A stretch of 64,000 bases of DNA from Porticoccus sp950063125 (GTDB taxonomy: Bacteria > Pseudomonadota > Gammaproteobacteria > Pseudomonadales > Porticoccaceae). The notes under the pieces are model-generated. The model ran no database searches and had not been told where the DNA came from. It saw only the letters and a program-made list of their open reading frames with translations. The position numbers were made by a program, and so were the translations under genes. Shown here in pieces: positions 23,596 to 31,992 of the stretch (positions are counted from its first letter, which is position 1; every line of letters starts with the position of its first letter). Where the stretch lies: the NCBI RefSeq assembly GCF_963973895.1, contig NZ_CAXBBF010000002.1; one strand, written 5' to 3'.

Positions 23596-25671
23596 TCAGT
23601 ATCTAACACAATTGCGACCACTGTTTTTGGCCCGATACATGGCTTCATCAGCACGCGCCACCAGTGCCTTTCGGGTGTCCCCCTTGCGCCATTCGGCAAC
23701 ACCCACGCTGATCGTGACCACACCGAGTTCACCAAAATCGAGCGCTTCGACATGTGATCGTAGACGCTCCGCCAATTGGGCACCATCGTCCAGTGTGCTG
23801 TTGGCCGCCAGCACAATAAACTCCTCACCACCCCATCGCCCCAGATTATCGGACTCGCGCAGACAACCGGTCACCTCATGGGCGATGACTTTAAGCACCC
23901 GGTCACCCGCCTCATGACCATGCACATCATTGAAACGCTTGAAATTGTCGATATCAAATAGCAGCAGGGTACAGGGCCGAGCATAACGGCGAGCGACGGC
24001 AACCTCTTTTTCCAGCTCCTGCTCTATCCGATAGCGATTCCACGTGTCTGTCAGCGAATCCGTGGTTGCCAGGGACGCCAGATATTGGTTGGTCCTGCGC
24101 AGACGCTCGTTGAGCAGGTCCACCTGGTCGATAAACATGGTGATTGAGATATTTTCCGACAACTCCCTCGCCAGTCTTATTTCGATCGACCGCCAGGGGG
24201 CACTGTGCCCGGCCATCTGTTCCTCCCAGCGCTCAAAAGACCTCCGGGGATTCATCACAGCCCGACCATCGACCACCACGGGTTTTGGCTCTGGCGACCC
24301 GGCCCAATAACGAACTCGCTGCTGTTCTTCACGGAAAAACAGCAGCCAGCCCGGCGGAGAAACGGCTGTCAGCGGCAGTGCCAGCATGCCTGCGAGCTCC
24401 CCCGCATCCATAAGGGCCGTTTCATTGAGGCAGTCACTGCTCCAGAGTGCATTGCCTTGATGTTCGTCAGAGAGGTGACTGACGATGCGCGACAAGGCTT
24501 CGGCAGGTGGCGTATTTCCGACATGACTGATCTTTTCCTGATATACCAGTGCCACACCGTCGGCATTGAACAAATCCATCCATCGCTCACCGTATTCATC
24601 AATCAGTTGGTACGGCTTGACCATTTCACCGGGATGATCCATAAGCAGCATGCGGTTTTCCAGCACCCGCCTCGCATAGTGCGCATCTTCGCGCTCCTGT
24701 AACAGAAACAGTCGCTGGGTCGCCATACGCACCAGTGTGAGCGCCGCATCGCGCAATGCTGGCGATAGTGGTGTCGGCTGGCGAGCATGACAGGCCACCA
24801 GCCCCCAAAGCCCGTCAGTACTGTGTATTGATAAAGACAGGGAAGCGCCCACCTCCATATTGGCCAGGTACTTCAGATGAACAGGCGAAACCGCACGGAG
24901 CATACCCGGCGACAGGTCAAGGGGTAGCTGCCCGGCCGAGGGATCACAAGACAACAGGGGTACCGGTTTTGCTGTTGCATCCGGGATACTGCGCACCGGA
25001 TTGACACTGTAGAGGTTACGAACCTGCTCCGGGATATCAGTGGCTGGAAAATGGTGATCGAGAAAGCTGGGTGTCCCCTCTGCACAGCTCTCGGCGACTA
25101 CAGTGCCATGCCAGTCGCGATCAAACTGGTACACCATGACCCGGTCGTGACCGACTAACTGACGAATCCCACCCACCAGGGTACCCAGCAACTCTTGCCG
25201 GGTTTCCGCTTCGGCAAGCCGTGCCAGCCATTGATTAATTCTTGCCAGGATACGCCGCTGCCTGAGGCGAGGCACCGGTTCGACCTCGATGGCCACATAG
25301 TGGTCATAGCGCCAGGCACTGAGCTGAAAGACCTTCACTACCCCATCCACAGACCAGCGGATTTCGTGAACCACCAAAGGCCTGTCCTCCGACAGAGTAT
25401 TCAGTTCATCAATCATTCCCTGAAAAGTGGGTCCACTTTCCATCCGCGCGGATTGCTGTGCCAGCACATCAAACAGGAAAGCACCCAGGACCGCATCCAC
25501 CGGCAATCCCAGCACGGACTCAAGGTTCGCACTGACCTGAACAATACGGTGGCTCTGCTCATCAATACACAACAGACAGCCTGCCGGCTGGATAGCCCCG
25601 GGAATATGCACCGGTTCATCGGCGCAATTCTTCAGAGCTTGATCCAATTGCGGAGAGTTATGCAAGTTCAA
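23596..25671 (-). CDS. bphP: Bacteriophytochrome diguanylate cyclase (PAS-GAF-PHY-GGDEF)
   Basis: 691 residues. The N-terminal PAS holds Cys16 in NCADEPVHIPGAIQPAG, the place where bacteriophytochromes bind biliverdin. GAF contains FPATDIPEQVRNLY (the chromophore-contacting Asp-Ile-Pro) and SPVHLKYLANMEVGAS, where the usual NMGV is NMEV. PHY shows a WAGSP variant of WGGDP and the tongue motif PRRSF. The GGDEF domain is intact (RWGGEEF), and RESD five residues before it is a product-inhibition I-site. Red/far-red light should control c-di-GMP synthesis. It is the second gene after bphO, 32 bp apart, and convergent with the hybrid-kinase operon. Confidence 0.94.
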   Translation of the reverse strand: MNLHNSPQLDQALKNCADEPVHIPGAIQPAGCLLCIDEQSHRIVQVSANLESVLGLPVDAVLGAFLFDVLAQQSARMESGPTFQGMIDELNTLSEDRPLVVHEIRWSVDGVVKVFQLSAWRYDHYVAIEVEPVPRLRQRRILARINQWLARLAEAETRQELLGTLVGGIRQLVGHDRVMVYQFDRDWHGTVVAESCAEGTPSFLDHHFPATDIPEQVRNLYSVNPVRSIPDATAKPVPLLSCDPSAGQLPLDLSPGMLRAVSPVHLKYLANMEVGASLSLSIHSTDGLWGLVACHARQPTPLSPALRDAALTLVRMATQRLFLLQEREDAHYARRVLENRMLLMDHPGEMVKPYQLIDEYGERWMDLFNADGVALVYQEKISHVGNTPPAEALSRIVSHLSDEHQGNALWSSDCLNETALMDAGELAGMLALPLTAVSPPGWLLFFREEQQRVRYWAGSPEPKPVVVDGRAVMNPRRSFERWEEQMAGHSAPWRSIEIRLARELSENISITMFIDQVDLLNERLRRTNQYLASLATTDSLTDTWNRYRIEQELEKEVAVARRYARPCTLLLFDIDNFKRFNDVHGHEAGDRVLKVIAHEVTGCLRESDNLGRWGGEEFIVLAANSTLDDGAQLAERLRSHVEALDFGELGVVTISVGVAEWRKGDTRKALVARADEAMYRAKNSGRNCVRY

Positions 25672-25703
25672 ATGATCACCCCGCTCGATTCAATAGCGCT
25701 ATG

Positions 25704-26378
25704 CTATACGGTCAGATAATAATCCAGGTACCCACCGAGACAACGAAATGTCTCAATGGCTGCGGCCACAACGTCGTCGGCAGAGTGAGAGCGCCGGGAT
25801 ACGCATGCGATAACACGCTGCAGTCTCTGCCATTCGCCATGCCGAAATAATTGTAAGTATTGGACACCGTCAGAGCCACCCAGTGCCCATTCGTCCTGTG
25901 GCAATTTATTCTGCGGTAATTTATTCCACGGCAATTGACACTCTGACAACAGGCGGATCACCCGGGGAGCAATCACCCTGCCACCCTGGGTTGCCCCCTC
26001 CAGCACATAGAGCACACCGACAACCCGGTCTGATGTCGATAAATCCGGCAGGGGCAACACTGGCAGCTGACCAGTGTCCAGATTACCGGCCAATCGATCC
26101 AGGTCCGCCATCAGTAATGCCGCTCTGGACAGGTAGCGATAACCCTCCCGCTGACAGTCGACCGGCAACTTCCCCACCAGCTGTGGCTCAAGCTGCTGAT
26201 AGAAAGCGAGCAAAGCTGCCAAGAATCCCAGATAGTCCTGCAGCACCAACTGATCACTGACCAGTGAGTGCAGTAACGGGTGACGCTCCAGGCTTGCGTG
26301 TTCGTTGCGTGTGGCATTGCGCAGTGTAGCGAGCAAGGTACTCGGAGCCATCCGGGTTGCTTGCGGCAAGCTCATCAT
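25704..26378 (-). CDS. bphO: Heme oxygenase (biliverdin-producing, BphO type)
   Basis: 224 residues. The proximal heme ligand lies in ATRNEHASLERHPLL, and the distal-helix glycines in VLYVLEGATQGG. It opens heme to biliverdin, CO and iron, and its position just upstream of the phytochrome gene points to chromophore supply. A run of three 15-base in-frame repeats (LPWNK, LPQNK, LPQDE; bases 25893-25937) forms an insertion that I would expect to be a surface loop. GAGGA precedes the start codon at suitable spacing. Confidence 0.93.
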   Translation of the reverse strand: MMSLPQATRMAPSTLLATLRNATRNEHASLERHPLLHSLVSDQLVLQDYLGFLAALLAFYQQLEPQLVGKLPVDCQREGYRYLSRAALLMADLDRLAGNLDTGQLPVLPLPDLSTSDRVVGVLYVLEGATQGGRVIAPRVIRLLSECQLPWNKLPQNKLPQDEWALGGSDGVQYLQLFRHGEWQRLQRVIACVSRRSHSADDVVAAAIETFRCLGGYLDYYLTV

Positions 26379-26476
26379 TCATTTTCCTCTGACATCAGGT
26401 CGAAAACAGGCGAGGAAGTTACCATGATAGGCTATTTAGGCAGGTTTGGCAGGAATCCACAGCAAGGAAAAAGGCC

Positions 26477-26516
26477 ATAAAAAACAGGGCCAGTGATCTA
26501 CATCACTGGCCCTGTT
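26477..26516 (-). terminator. Terminator of the tRNA-Glu/tRNA-Gly operon
   Basis: A perfect 15-bp stem (AACAGGGCCAGTGAT with its complement, 4-base loop) just beyond the tRNA-Gly 3' end, followed on the minus strand by a T-rich run. Confidence 0.92.
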
Positions 26517-26523
26517 CTAATAA

Positions 26524-26599
26524 TGGAGCGGGAAACGAGGCTCGAACTCGCGACCTCAACCTTGGCAAGGTTGCGCTCTACCAACTGAGCTATTCCCGC
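26524..26599 (-). tRNA. tRNA-Gly (anticodon GCC)
   Basis: 76 bases with encoded CCA. Acceptor GCGGGAA pairs with TTCCCGC; the anticodon stem AACCT/AGGTT encloses TTGCCAA, giving GCC (reads GGC and GGU). Second gene of a two-tRNA operon. Confidence 0.97.
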
Positions 26600-26622
26600 A
26601 TTTTATCCCATCAGGATAAAAG

Positions 26623-26698
26623 TGGCGTCCCGTAGGGGAGTCGAACCCCTGTTACCGCCGTGAAAGGGCGGTGTCCTAGGCCTCTAGACGAACGGGAC
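26623..26698 (-). tRNA. tRNA-Glu (anticodon UUC)
   Basis: 76 bases with encoded CCA. Acceptor GTCCCGT pairs with ACGGGAC; the anticodon stem CCGCC/GGCGG encloses CTTTCAC, giving UUC. First gene of the pair, 23 bp before tRNA-Gly. Confidence 0.97.
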
Positions 26699-26725
26699 AC
26701 AAGGTTCTCATCAAGAGAGGCGCGC

Positions 26726-26754
26726 ATTCTAAGAAGCGGCATGTGCCCTGTCAA
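26726..26754 (-). promoter_or_regulatory. Promoter of the tRNA operon
   Basis: Minus-strand TTGACA, a 17-base spacer, then TAGAAT, followed by GCGCGCC. The near-consensus boxes with a GC-rich discriminator are typical of stringently controlled stable-RNA promoters, and it ends about 27 bases before the tRNA-Glu gene. Confidence 0.88.
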
Positions 26755-26829
26755 CCCTGCATTCTGTTTTTCTCTGCGGCAGCCCGAAAACCCACGACAC
26801 CGGTCCGGTGGCAACCCGTGATCAGAATT

Positions 26830-27225
26830 TCAGAACGGCTCCAATTGCAGGGAGGCCGAATTCACACAATATCGCAGCCCGGTTGGTTCAGGACCGTCAT
26901 CAAACAGGTGTCCCAGGTGAGCACCACAATGCGAACAGGTGATCTCGGTGCGGCGCATGCCATGGCTGGTATCGGAACATTCATCGACAGCATTCTCATC
27001 GATGGCCTGATAGTAGCTCGGCCAGCCGGAACCGGAGTCATACTTGGCTGCAGCATCAAACAGCGGCTGATGGCAGCATTTACAGTGGTAGATTCCAGCG
27101 GCCTTCTCGTCGCAATAGGCACCGCTAAAGGGGGGCTCAGTGCCCTTCTGACGACAGATTCTGAATTCGTCAGGGGTGAGCTGCTCGCGCCATTGTTCAT
27201 CGTCAAATTGTCTTGTGTTCGTCAT
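26830..27225 (-). CDS. msrB: Peptide-methionine (R)-S-oxide reductase MsrB
   Basis: 131 residues from the ATG at 27225 (a GTG at 27234 would add three). Zinc-binding pairs CKCC and CSHC flank the substrate region SGSGWPSYY. The catalytic Cys lies in GLRYCVNSASL near the C-terminus, and His and Asn of the active site are in GAHLGHLFDDGPEPTG. It repairs methionine-R-sulfoxide with thioredoxin in the cytoplasm. Divergent from alaA with about 90 bp between. Confidence 0.96.
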   Translation of the reverse strand: MTNTRQFDDEQWREQLTPDEFRICRQKGTEPPFSGAYCDEKAAGIYHCKCCHQPLFDAAAKYDSGSGWPSYYQAIDENAVDECSDTSHGMRRTEITCSHCGAHLGHLFDDGPEPTGLRYCVNSASLQLEPF

Positions 27226-27314
27226 CCTCGGCACCTCAGAGTTTTCTTATTTATGGCAGGGTTTTGATATACAATCAGTTTTTATCCGAATTGGACAACC
27301 AGAAACAATACTTT

Positions 27315-28571
27315 ATGCAACACATCCAGAAATCAAACAAGCTGAATAATGTCTGCTACGATATTCGCGGCCCGGTGCTCGACCACGCCAACCGGCTCGA
27401 GGAAGAAGGCCTGCGCATCCTGAAGCTGAATATCGGCAACCCTGCCCCGTTCGGTTTTGAAGCGCCCGACGAAATTATTCACGACGTCATTCACAACCTG
27501 GCCAAGGCCCAGGGCTACTGCCACTCCAAAGGCATCTACAGCGCCCGCAAGGCCGTCATGCAACGCTGCCAGTTGATCGGCATCCCGAATGTCGACATCG
27601 ACGATATCTTCCTGGGCAACGGCGTCAGCGAATTGATTGTCATGGCCATGCAGGCACTACTCAACAACGGGGATGAGATTCTGGTACCAGTGCCGGATTA
27701 CCCCCTGTGGACAGCCGCCGTGAATCTGGCCGGGGGCAAGGCAGTTCACTATCTCTGCGACGAAGCCAACGAGTGGCAACCGGACATTGAGGATATCGCC
27801 CGCAAGATCACACCGAACACCCGGGGTATCGTGGTAATCAATCCCAACAACCCTACCGGGGCAGTTTACTCCGAGGCGATTCTGCAGAAAATTGTCGAAC
27901 TGGCCAGGCAGCATGACCTGATCATTTATGCCGATGAAATCTATGACCGCATTCTCTACGATGATGCAGTGCATGTACCACTCGGCAGTCTGGCCACCGA
28001 TGTGTTGTGTATCACGTTCAATGGGTTATCAAAAGCCTACCGCCTGGCGGGCTTCCGTTCCGGCTGGCTGGTGGTGAGCGGCGCCAAACACCGCGCCCGC
28101 AGTTATATCCAGGGGATTGAAATGCTGGCATCCATGCGGCTGTGCGCCAACGTGCCGGCCATGTATGCCATCCAGACCGCCCTGGGCGGCTATCAGAGCA
28201 TCAACGATCTGGTGGCACCGGAGGGCCGTCTCTACCAGCAACGCGAAAAAGCCTGGTCCCTGTTGACCCAGATACCCGGTGTCAGTTGCGTCAAACCCAA
28301 AGCGGCGATGTACCTGTTCCCCAAACTGGATCGGGAAATTTATCCGATCGAGGACGACGAGCAATTGGTGCTGGATCTATTACTGGAAGAACGGATTCTG
28401 CTGGTGCAGGGCACTGCTTTCAACTGGCCGGATCCCGACCATTTCCGCATCGTATTCCTGCCGAGGGAAGACGATCTGGAGGAAGCCATCGAGCGGCTGG
28501 CCCGCTTCCTGGAAAAATACCGTCTCAATCATCCGGTAACAAAGGTAAAACTGGCTCAGGTGGCCCCCTAA
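27315..28571 (+). CDS. alaA: Alanine aminotransferase AlaA (PLP-dependent, class I)
   Basis: 418 residues from the ATG at 27315, which matches the E. coli AlaA start (KSNKLNNVCYDIRGPVL). A longer frame from 27213 is rejected because it overlaps the divergent msrB. Clear matches include LKLNIGNPAPFGFEAPDE, INPNNPTGAVYS and FNGLSKAYRLAGFRSGW with the PLP-binding Lys. It makes alanine from pyruvate and glutamate. Its TAA overlaps the stop of the opposite gene. Confidence 0.94.
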   Translation: MQHIQKSNKLNNVCYDIRGPVLDHANRLEEEGLRILKLNIGNPAPFGFEAPDEIIHDVIHNLAKAQGYCHSKGIYSARKAVMQRCQLIGIPNVDIDDIFLGNGVSELIVMAMQALLNNGDEILVPVPDYPLWTAAVNLAGGKAVHYLCDEANEWQPDIEDIARKITPNTRGIVVINPNNPTGAVYSEAILQKIVELARQHDLIIYADEIYDRILYDDAVHVPLGSLATDVLCITFNGLSKAYRLAGFRSGWLVVSGAKHRARSYIQGIEMLASMRLCANVPAMYAIQTALGGYQSINDLVAPEGRLYQQREKAWSLLTQIPGVSCVKPKAAMYLFPKLDREIYPIEDDEQLVLDLLLEERILLVQGTAFNWPDPDHFRIVFLPREDDLEEAIERLARFLEKYRLNHPVTKVKLAQVAP

Positions 28572-29689
28572 CCGATCGGATAGAGAATCCTGTCCCGGTA
28601 GCCGGTCAGCACCGGGACGTAACCTGCCAGCTCCCGATCCAGTTGTGGATCGTTACTGTCCACCATCAGGGGCCTGCCCCCGAGTTCGGTGATTTTGGTT
28701 TTGGTCGCCACGACAATCAGGTTATCCCTACCAGCCCGCCTGATAATGGCAGGTGTCAATTGCTGATTGCCCCGCCCCAATAGCATGCCCTGACCGCCAA
28801 TCGGCGTAATGATAATATTCACCGGGCCGTTGAATCCCTCCAGTGCCTGTTCAATTTGTCTCGCTGAAACATCCCCGGCCAACAACTGCCTATTCCTGAC
28901 CAGATCCACACCAAGCAGTGTGTTATCCAGCCCCATTGCCGCCATTAGCCCCGCTGTGGTCGAGCCGGGACCGACCAGATAGAGTGTGTCATCCTCCATT
29001 TCTTCCATCAGGGTATCGGCTATTTCATCAACCACCAGCGCCTCCACTTCCCGGCCGCCATCCTTGACCTGTTGCATAAAACGGCCTTCTTCCGGCACCA
29101 GCAACTCCCCGTAGTAACGGGACATGACCCGGCCCTGGCGAAAAGCTTCCTCATCGATATCGCGCACTTCCTGCCGACGAATATCCACGAGGTCGGCACG
29201 AACCAGTCGACAGACCACTTCGCCCGCTGCTTCCGGTGTCATGGCATACACACCGGAGTGCATTTTGACCCCGGCTGGCACGCCCAGTACGGGCTGATGT
29301 GGAGAGACCGCATTGCAAATATTGCGTGCCGTGCCATCACCGCCAACAAACAGCAGCAAATCCACGCCTTTGTTTTCCAGCACTCTGGCCGCCTGTTCGG
29401 TGTCCTCCGGCCGGGTATTCAGGGGATCCGTTTCACAGACCAGTTCGGGGACAAAACCACATTGCCTGGCCACAGACTCCCCCATCAGGCCGGGACAGGT
29501 CAGCACCGATACGGCATCACCACCGAGTGCATGGAAGATCACCTCCAAGGCTCTGGCGGCACGCTCTGGAGCACGCAACTCGGCCCCGTTTCTGAAGGCT
29601 TCGGCAGCGGCCTCGCCATCGCTACCCTTCAACGCTGTGGGACCACCGATGCCTGCCAGCGGATTGACGATCAAGCCGAGTGTGAACAT
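28568..29689 (-). CDS. ATP-NAD/AcoX kinase family protein
   Basis: 373 residues. The NAD-kinase/diacylglycerol-kinase superfamily motif is visible as LLLFVGGDGTARN, and the N-terminus LGLIVNPLAGIGGP is typical of the longer AcoX-like group, as are the mid-protein GVPAGVKMHSGVYAM and YLVGPGSTT. This group is distinct from the housekeeping NadK; substrates are not established and could be NAD or another polyol-containing compound. It is convergent with alaA, the two stop codons overlapping. Confidence 0.75.
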   Translation of the reverse strand: MFTLGLIVNPLAGIGGPTALKGSDGEAAAEAFRNGAELRAPERAARALEVIFHALGGDAVSVLTCPGLMGESVARQCGFVPELVCETDPLNTRPEDTEQAARVLENKGVDLLLFVGGDGTARNICNAVSPHQPVLGVPAGVKMHSGVYAMTPEAAGEVVCRLVRADLVDIRRQEVRDIDEEAFRQGRVMSRYYGELLVPEEGRFMQQVKDGGREVEALVVDEIADTLMEEMEDDTLYLVGPGSTTAGLMAAMGLDNTLLGVDLVRNRQLLAGDVSARQIEQALEGFNGPVNIIITPIGGQGMLLGRGNQQLTPAIIRRAGRDNLIVVATKTKITELGGRPLMVDSNDPQLDRELAGYVPVLTGYRDRILYPIG

Positions 29690-29789
29690 GGCGACTCCTA
29701 AATGTGCCTCTGCAAATTTAACCCCAAGGCTTGCCTTACAGGGTAATCATGGTATGTTTTGTCAATCTGACCACCACCAGTGAGCAAAC

Positions 29790-29966
29790 ATGGATCAGCC
29801 GAAAGACAAGTCTGATAAAAAGGTCAAATCACCTGATTTTCACGGTGCGGCCCTGATTGACGACAACGGCCGGGAAATTCCGATTACGGAAGACATGGTG
29901 CAGAATGCAATTAGCGACCTGAACCAGAAAGTAGCCCCCTCGCCCAAAAGAAAATCCCGCTCTTAG
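29790..29966 (+). CDS. Small conserved protein resembling the PA1571 family
   Basis: 58 residues: a lysine/aspartate-rich start, then SPDFHGAALIDDNGREIP and ITEDMVQNAISDLNQ, and a basic tail ending RKSRS. The central G-A-x-L-I-D-x-x-G-x-E-x-P-I-T-E-x-M pattern matches what I recall of the short Pseudomonas PA1571-type proteins, whose role is unknown. It has no signal peptide or membrane segment. The stop overlaps the TAA of the convergent pdxB gene by two bases. Confidence 0.7.
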   Translation: MDQPKDKSDKKVKSPDFHGAALIDDNGREIPITEDMVQNAISDLNQKVAPSPKRKSRS

Positions 29967-31060
29967 GCAGTCGTAAATCCCAGTGTGGCCAACTGGCCGG
30001 CCAGATACTCATCACTGTCCGCGCTCACGCCGAAATGCTGAAATTCAAGACGTGCAGGATAGGTTTTCCGCAGCTGGTCAAACCCAAAACCCACTGCTGC
30101 GGGATAACCAGCTGACAGCAGCACCTCACGCATACGACGGTCATCGCCTGCTATATCGTAAACAGCCAATATCGCCTCCGCCAGAGACTTAACACTGAGC
30201 CACTGGACAGGCTCATCCCGCCCGGGTTTTGCCGGCGAGGGTTGCCCCAACCACTGACAAAATGCCTCGCACACCATGTATGTACCATTGATTTTGCCGT
30301 CTTCGCTGTACCCGGCAATATGCGGTGTGCCCATGGTAATCTGTTCCAGCAAGGGCAGAGAGATCGCCGGCTCTGACTCCCACACATCCAGCACAACCTG
30401 CCACTGCTCGCCACGATTCAACCGCAACAGGGCCGCATTATCCACCACCGGTCCCCGCCCGGCATTGAGCAACAGCCCGCCGGGCGCAAAATTCATCAGC
30501 GCCGTCTCGTTCAGCAGGTGGTGGGTTGGATAGGCTCCACCGGTAGTCAGTGGAGTATGCAGGCAGAGAATATCGGCTTCGAGCACCCGCTCAAAGGTTG
30601 TCAGCCCCCCGATAGTTGCAGTGTTGAGAAATGGGTCGTAGCAGCGGCAATCAACGCCCAGCGCCCGCAGGGTGCCGTAGAGCCTGCCGCCCACATTGCC
30701 GCAGCCGACAATACCCACCGTTTCCCCGAGCCAGTCGGGACGCAGGCGACAGAGTGCCGAGAGCACATACTGAACCACGGCATTGGCGTTGCAACCCGGC
30801 GCACTGGCAAATTGAATGTTTCTGGACGCCAGATAATCCATGTCCACATGGTCGACACCTATCGTGGCAGAACCGACAAATTGTACCGGACTGCCCTCGA
30901 GCAGCGCCGCATTGACCGGGGTGACAGAGCGGACCAGCAACACATCCGCATCCACCAAATGCGCCGCCGTCAGCTCCCGGCCGGGACAGGTCACCACCTC
31001 GCCATAGGTCGAGAACAACTCCCTCACCAACGGCATATTGTCATCGGCAACAATTTTCAT
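29963..31060 (-). CDS. pdxB: Erythronate-4-phosphate dehydrogenase PdxB
   Basis: 365 residues, D-2-hydroxyacid dehydrogenase fold. MKIVADDNMPLVRELF is the usual PdxB start; the Rossmann motif is VGIVGCGNVGGRLY, followed by NAGRGPVVDN (catalytic Arg), DVWESEP (Glu) and PHIAGYS (His), and the PdxB-specific C-terminal dimerisation domain. It oxidises 4-phosphoerythronate in pyridoxal phosphate synthesis. It overlaps the xni stop by 4 bases and is the last gene of a four-gene operon. Confidence 0.96.
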   Translation of the reverse strand: MKIVADDNMPLVRELFSTYGEVVTCPGRELTAAHLVDADVLLVRSVTPVNAALLEGSPVQFVGSATIGVDHVDMDYLASRNIQFASAPGCNANAVVQYVLSALCRLRPDWLGETVGIVGCGNVGGRLYGTLRALGVDCRCYDPFLNTATIGGLTTFERVLEADILCLHTPLTTGGAYPTHHLLNETALMNFAPGGLLLNAGRGPVVDNAALLRLNRGEQWQVVLDVWESEPAISLPLLEQITMGTPHIAGYSEDGKINGTYMVCEAFCQWLGQPSPAKPGRDEPVQWLSVKSLAEAILAVYDIAGDDRRMREVLLSAGYPAAVGFGFDQLRKTYPARLEFQHFGVSADSDEYLAGQLATLGFTTA

Positions 31061-31992
31061 CGGGTGTGCGATGCCTCCTTCACGATGTGCTGCCCCCTGG
31101 CGTGTGCGAGTTTTACGGCACGATTTTTCAGTGTAACGCCAAGCCCCATTCGCTGACAGAAGTCATGCAGTTTATCCAGTGCGATCGGGGCACATTGCAA
31201 AGCGGGCTCGCCAACGGGTGCGTCCAGGGCTATTCGGGTCAGGGATCGGGCCATTAGCAGTTGCTGACGGTGAGCGGCAATTTTTTCGGGCAGCTGCTTC
31301 GCACCGCGCAGGGGCAGATTGGCGATGTCAGGTCCCGCCGCAATCAATCCATCCAGCGACGTGCAATGTGCCAATAATTCAATGGCCGTTTTTGCCCCCA
31401 CCCCCGGTAAACCGGGTATGTTATCTACCCTGTCACCGACCAGCGCCAGATAATCTGCCAGTTGCTCCGGCCAGACCCCGAGTTCTCCTTTGATGGCAAA
31501 TCGATCCCTGGCGGGCGTACGGCCAACATCCCAGAGTAGCGCATCGTCGTCCAGCAACAATTGGGCAAGGTCTTTATCACCACTGATCACCGCAATCGGG
31601 TGGCCGCCACTGCGCCCCCGTTCAGCCAGGGTGCCGATAATATCATCCGCTTCGTGGGTATCACTGGCCAGGGTCGAAATGCCCAGGATGGTCGTCACCT
31701 CGGCGCAGGCCCGCAACTGAAAGGCAAGTGCGTCGTCGGGCAGCTCGCGATTGGCCTTGTAATCCGGGTAAATCGTATTCCGGAAACACTGGCCCAGACT
31801 CTCGTCAAAGGCCACTGCCATAAACTGCGGCTGAACCTGCTCGAGCAGGCCCAGCAGAAAACCGAGATAACCGTACACGGCCTGAGTGGGATAGCCTTCC
31901 CCGGAATACCAACGCGGCGGCAGCGTAAAATAATGGCGAAAAATATAGATGGAGGCATCTACCAGATACAGTGGGGGCTTTTGTGCCGCCAT
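31057..31992 (-). CDS. xni: Flap endonuclease Xni (ExoIX-like)
   Basis: 311 residues, homologous to the 5'-nuclease domain of DNA polymerase I but without a polymerase. Metal-site motifs are LVDASIYIFRHYF, YKANRELPDD, EADDIIGTLA and VISGDKDLAQLL, with the H3TH DNA-binding part GDRVDNIPGLPGVGAKTA. It is longer than E. coli Xni (~250) and retains more of the acidic metal ligands, so it may be an active 5'-3' exonuclease. It is coupled to epmC (one-base overlap) and pdxB (four-base overlap). Confidence 0.85.
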   Translation of the reverse strand: MAAQKPPLYLVDASIYIFRHYFTLPPRWYSGEGYPTQAVYGYLGFLLGLLEQVQPQFMAVAFDESLGQCFRNTIYPDYKANRELPDDALAFQLRACAEVTTILGISTLASDTHEADDIIGTLAERGRSGGHPIAVISGDKDLAQLLLDDDALLWDVGRTPARDRFAIKGELGVWPEQLADYLALVGDRVDNIPGLPGVGAKTAIELLAHCTSLDGLIAAGPDIANLPLRGAKQLPEKIAAHRQQLLMARSLTRIALDAPVGEPALQCAPIALDKLHDFCQRMGLGVTLKNRAVKLAHARGQHIVKEASHTR

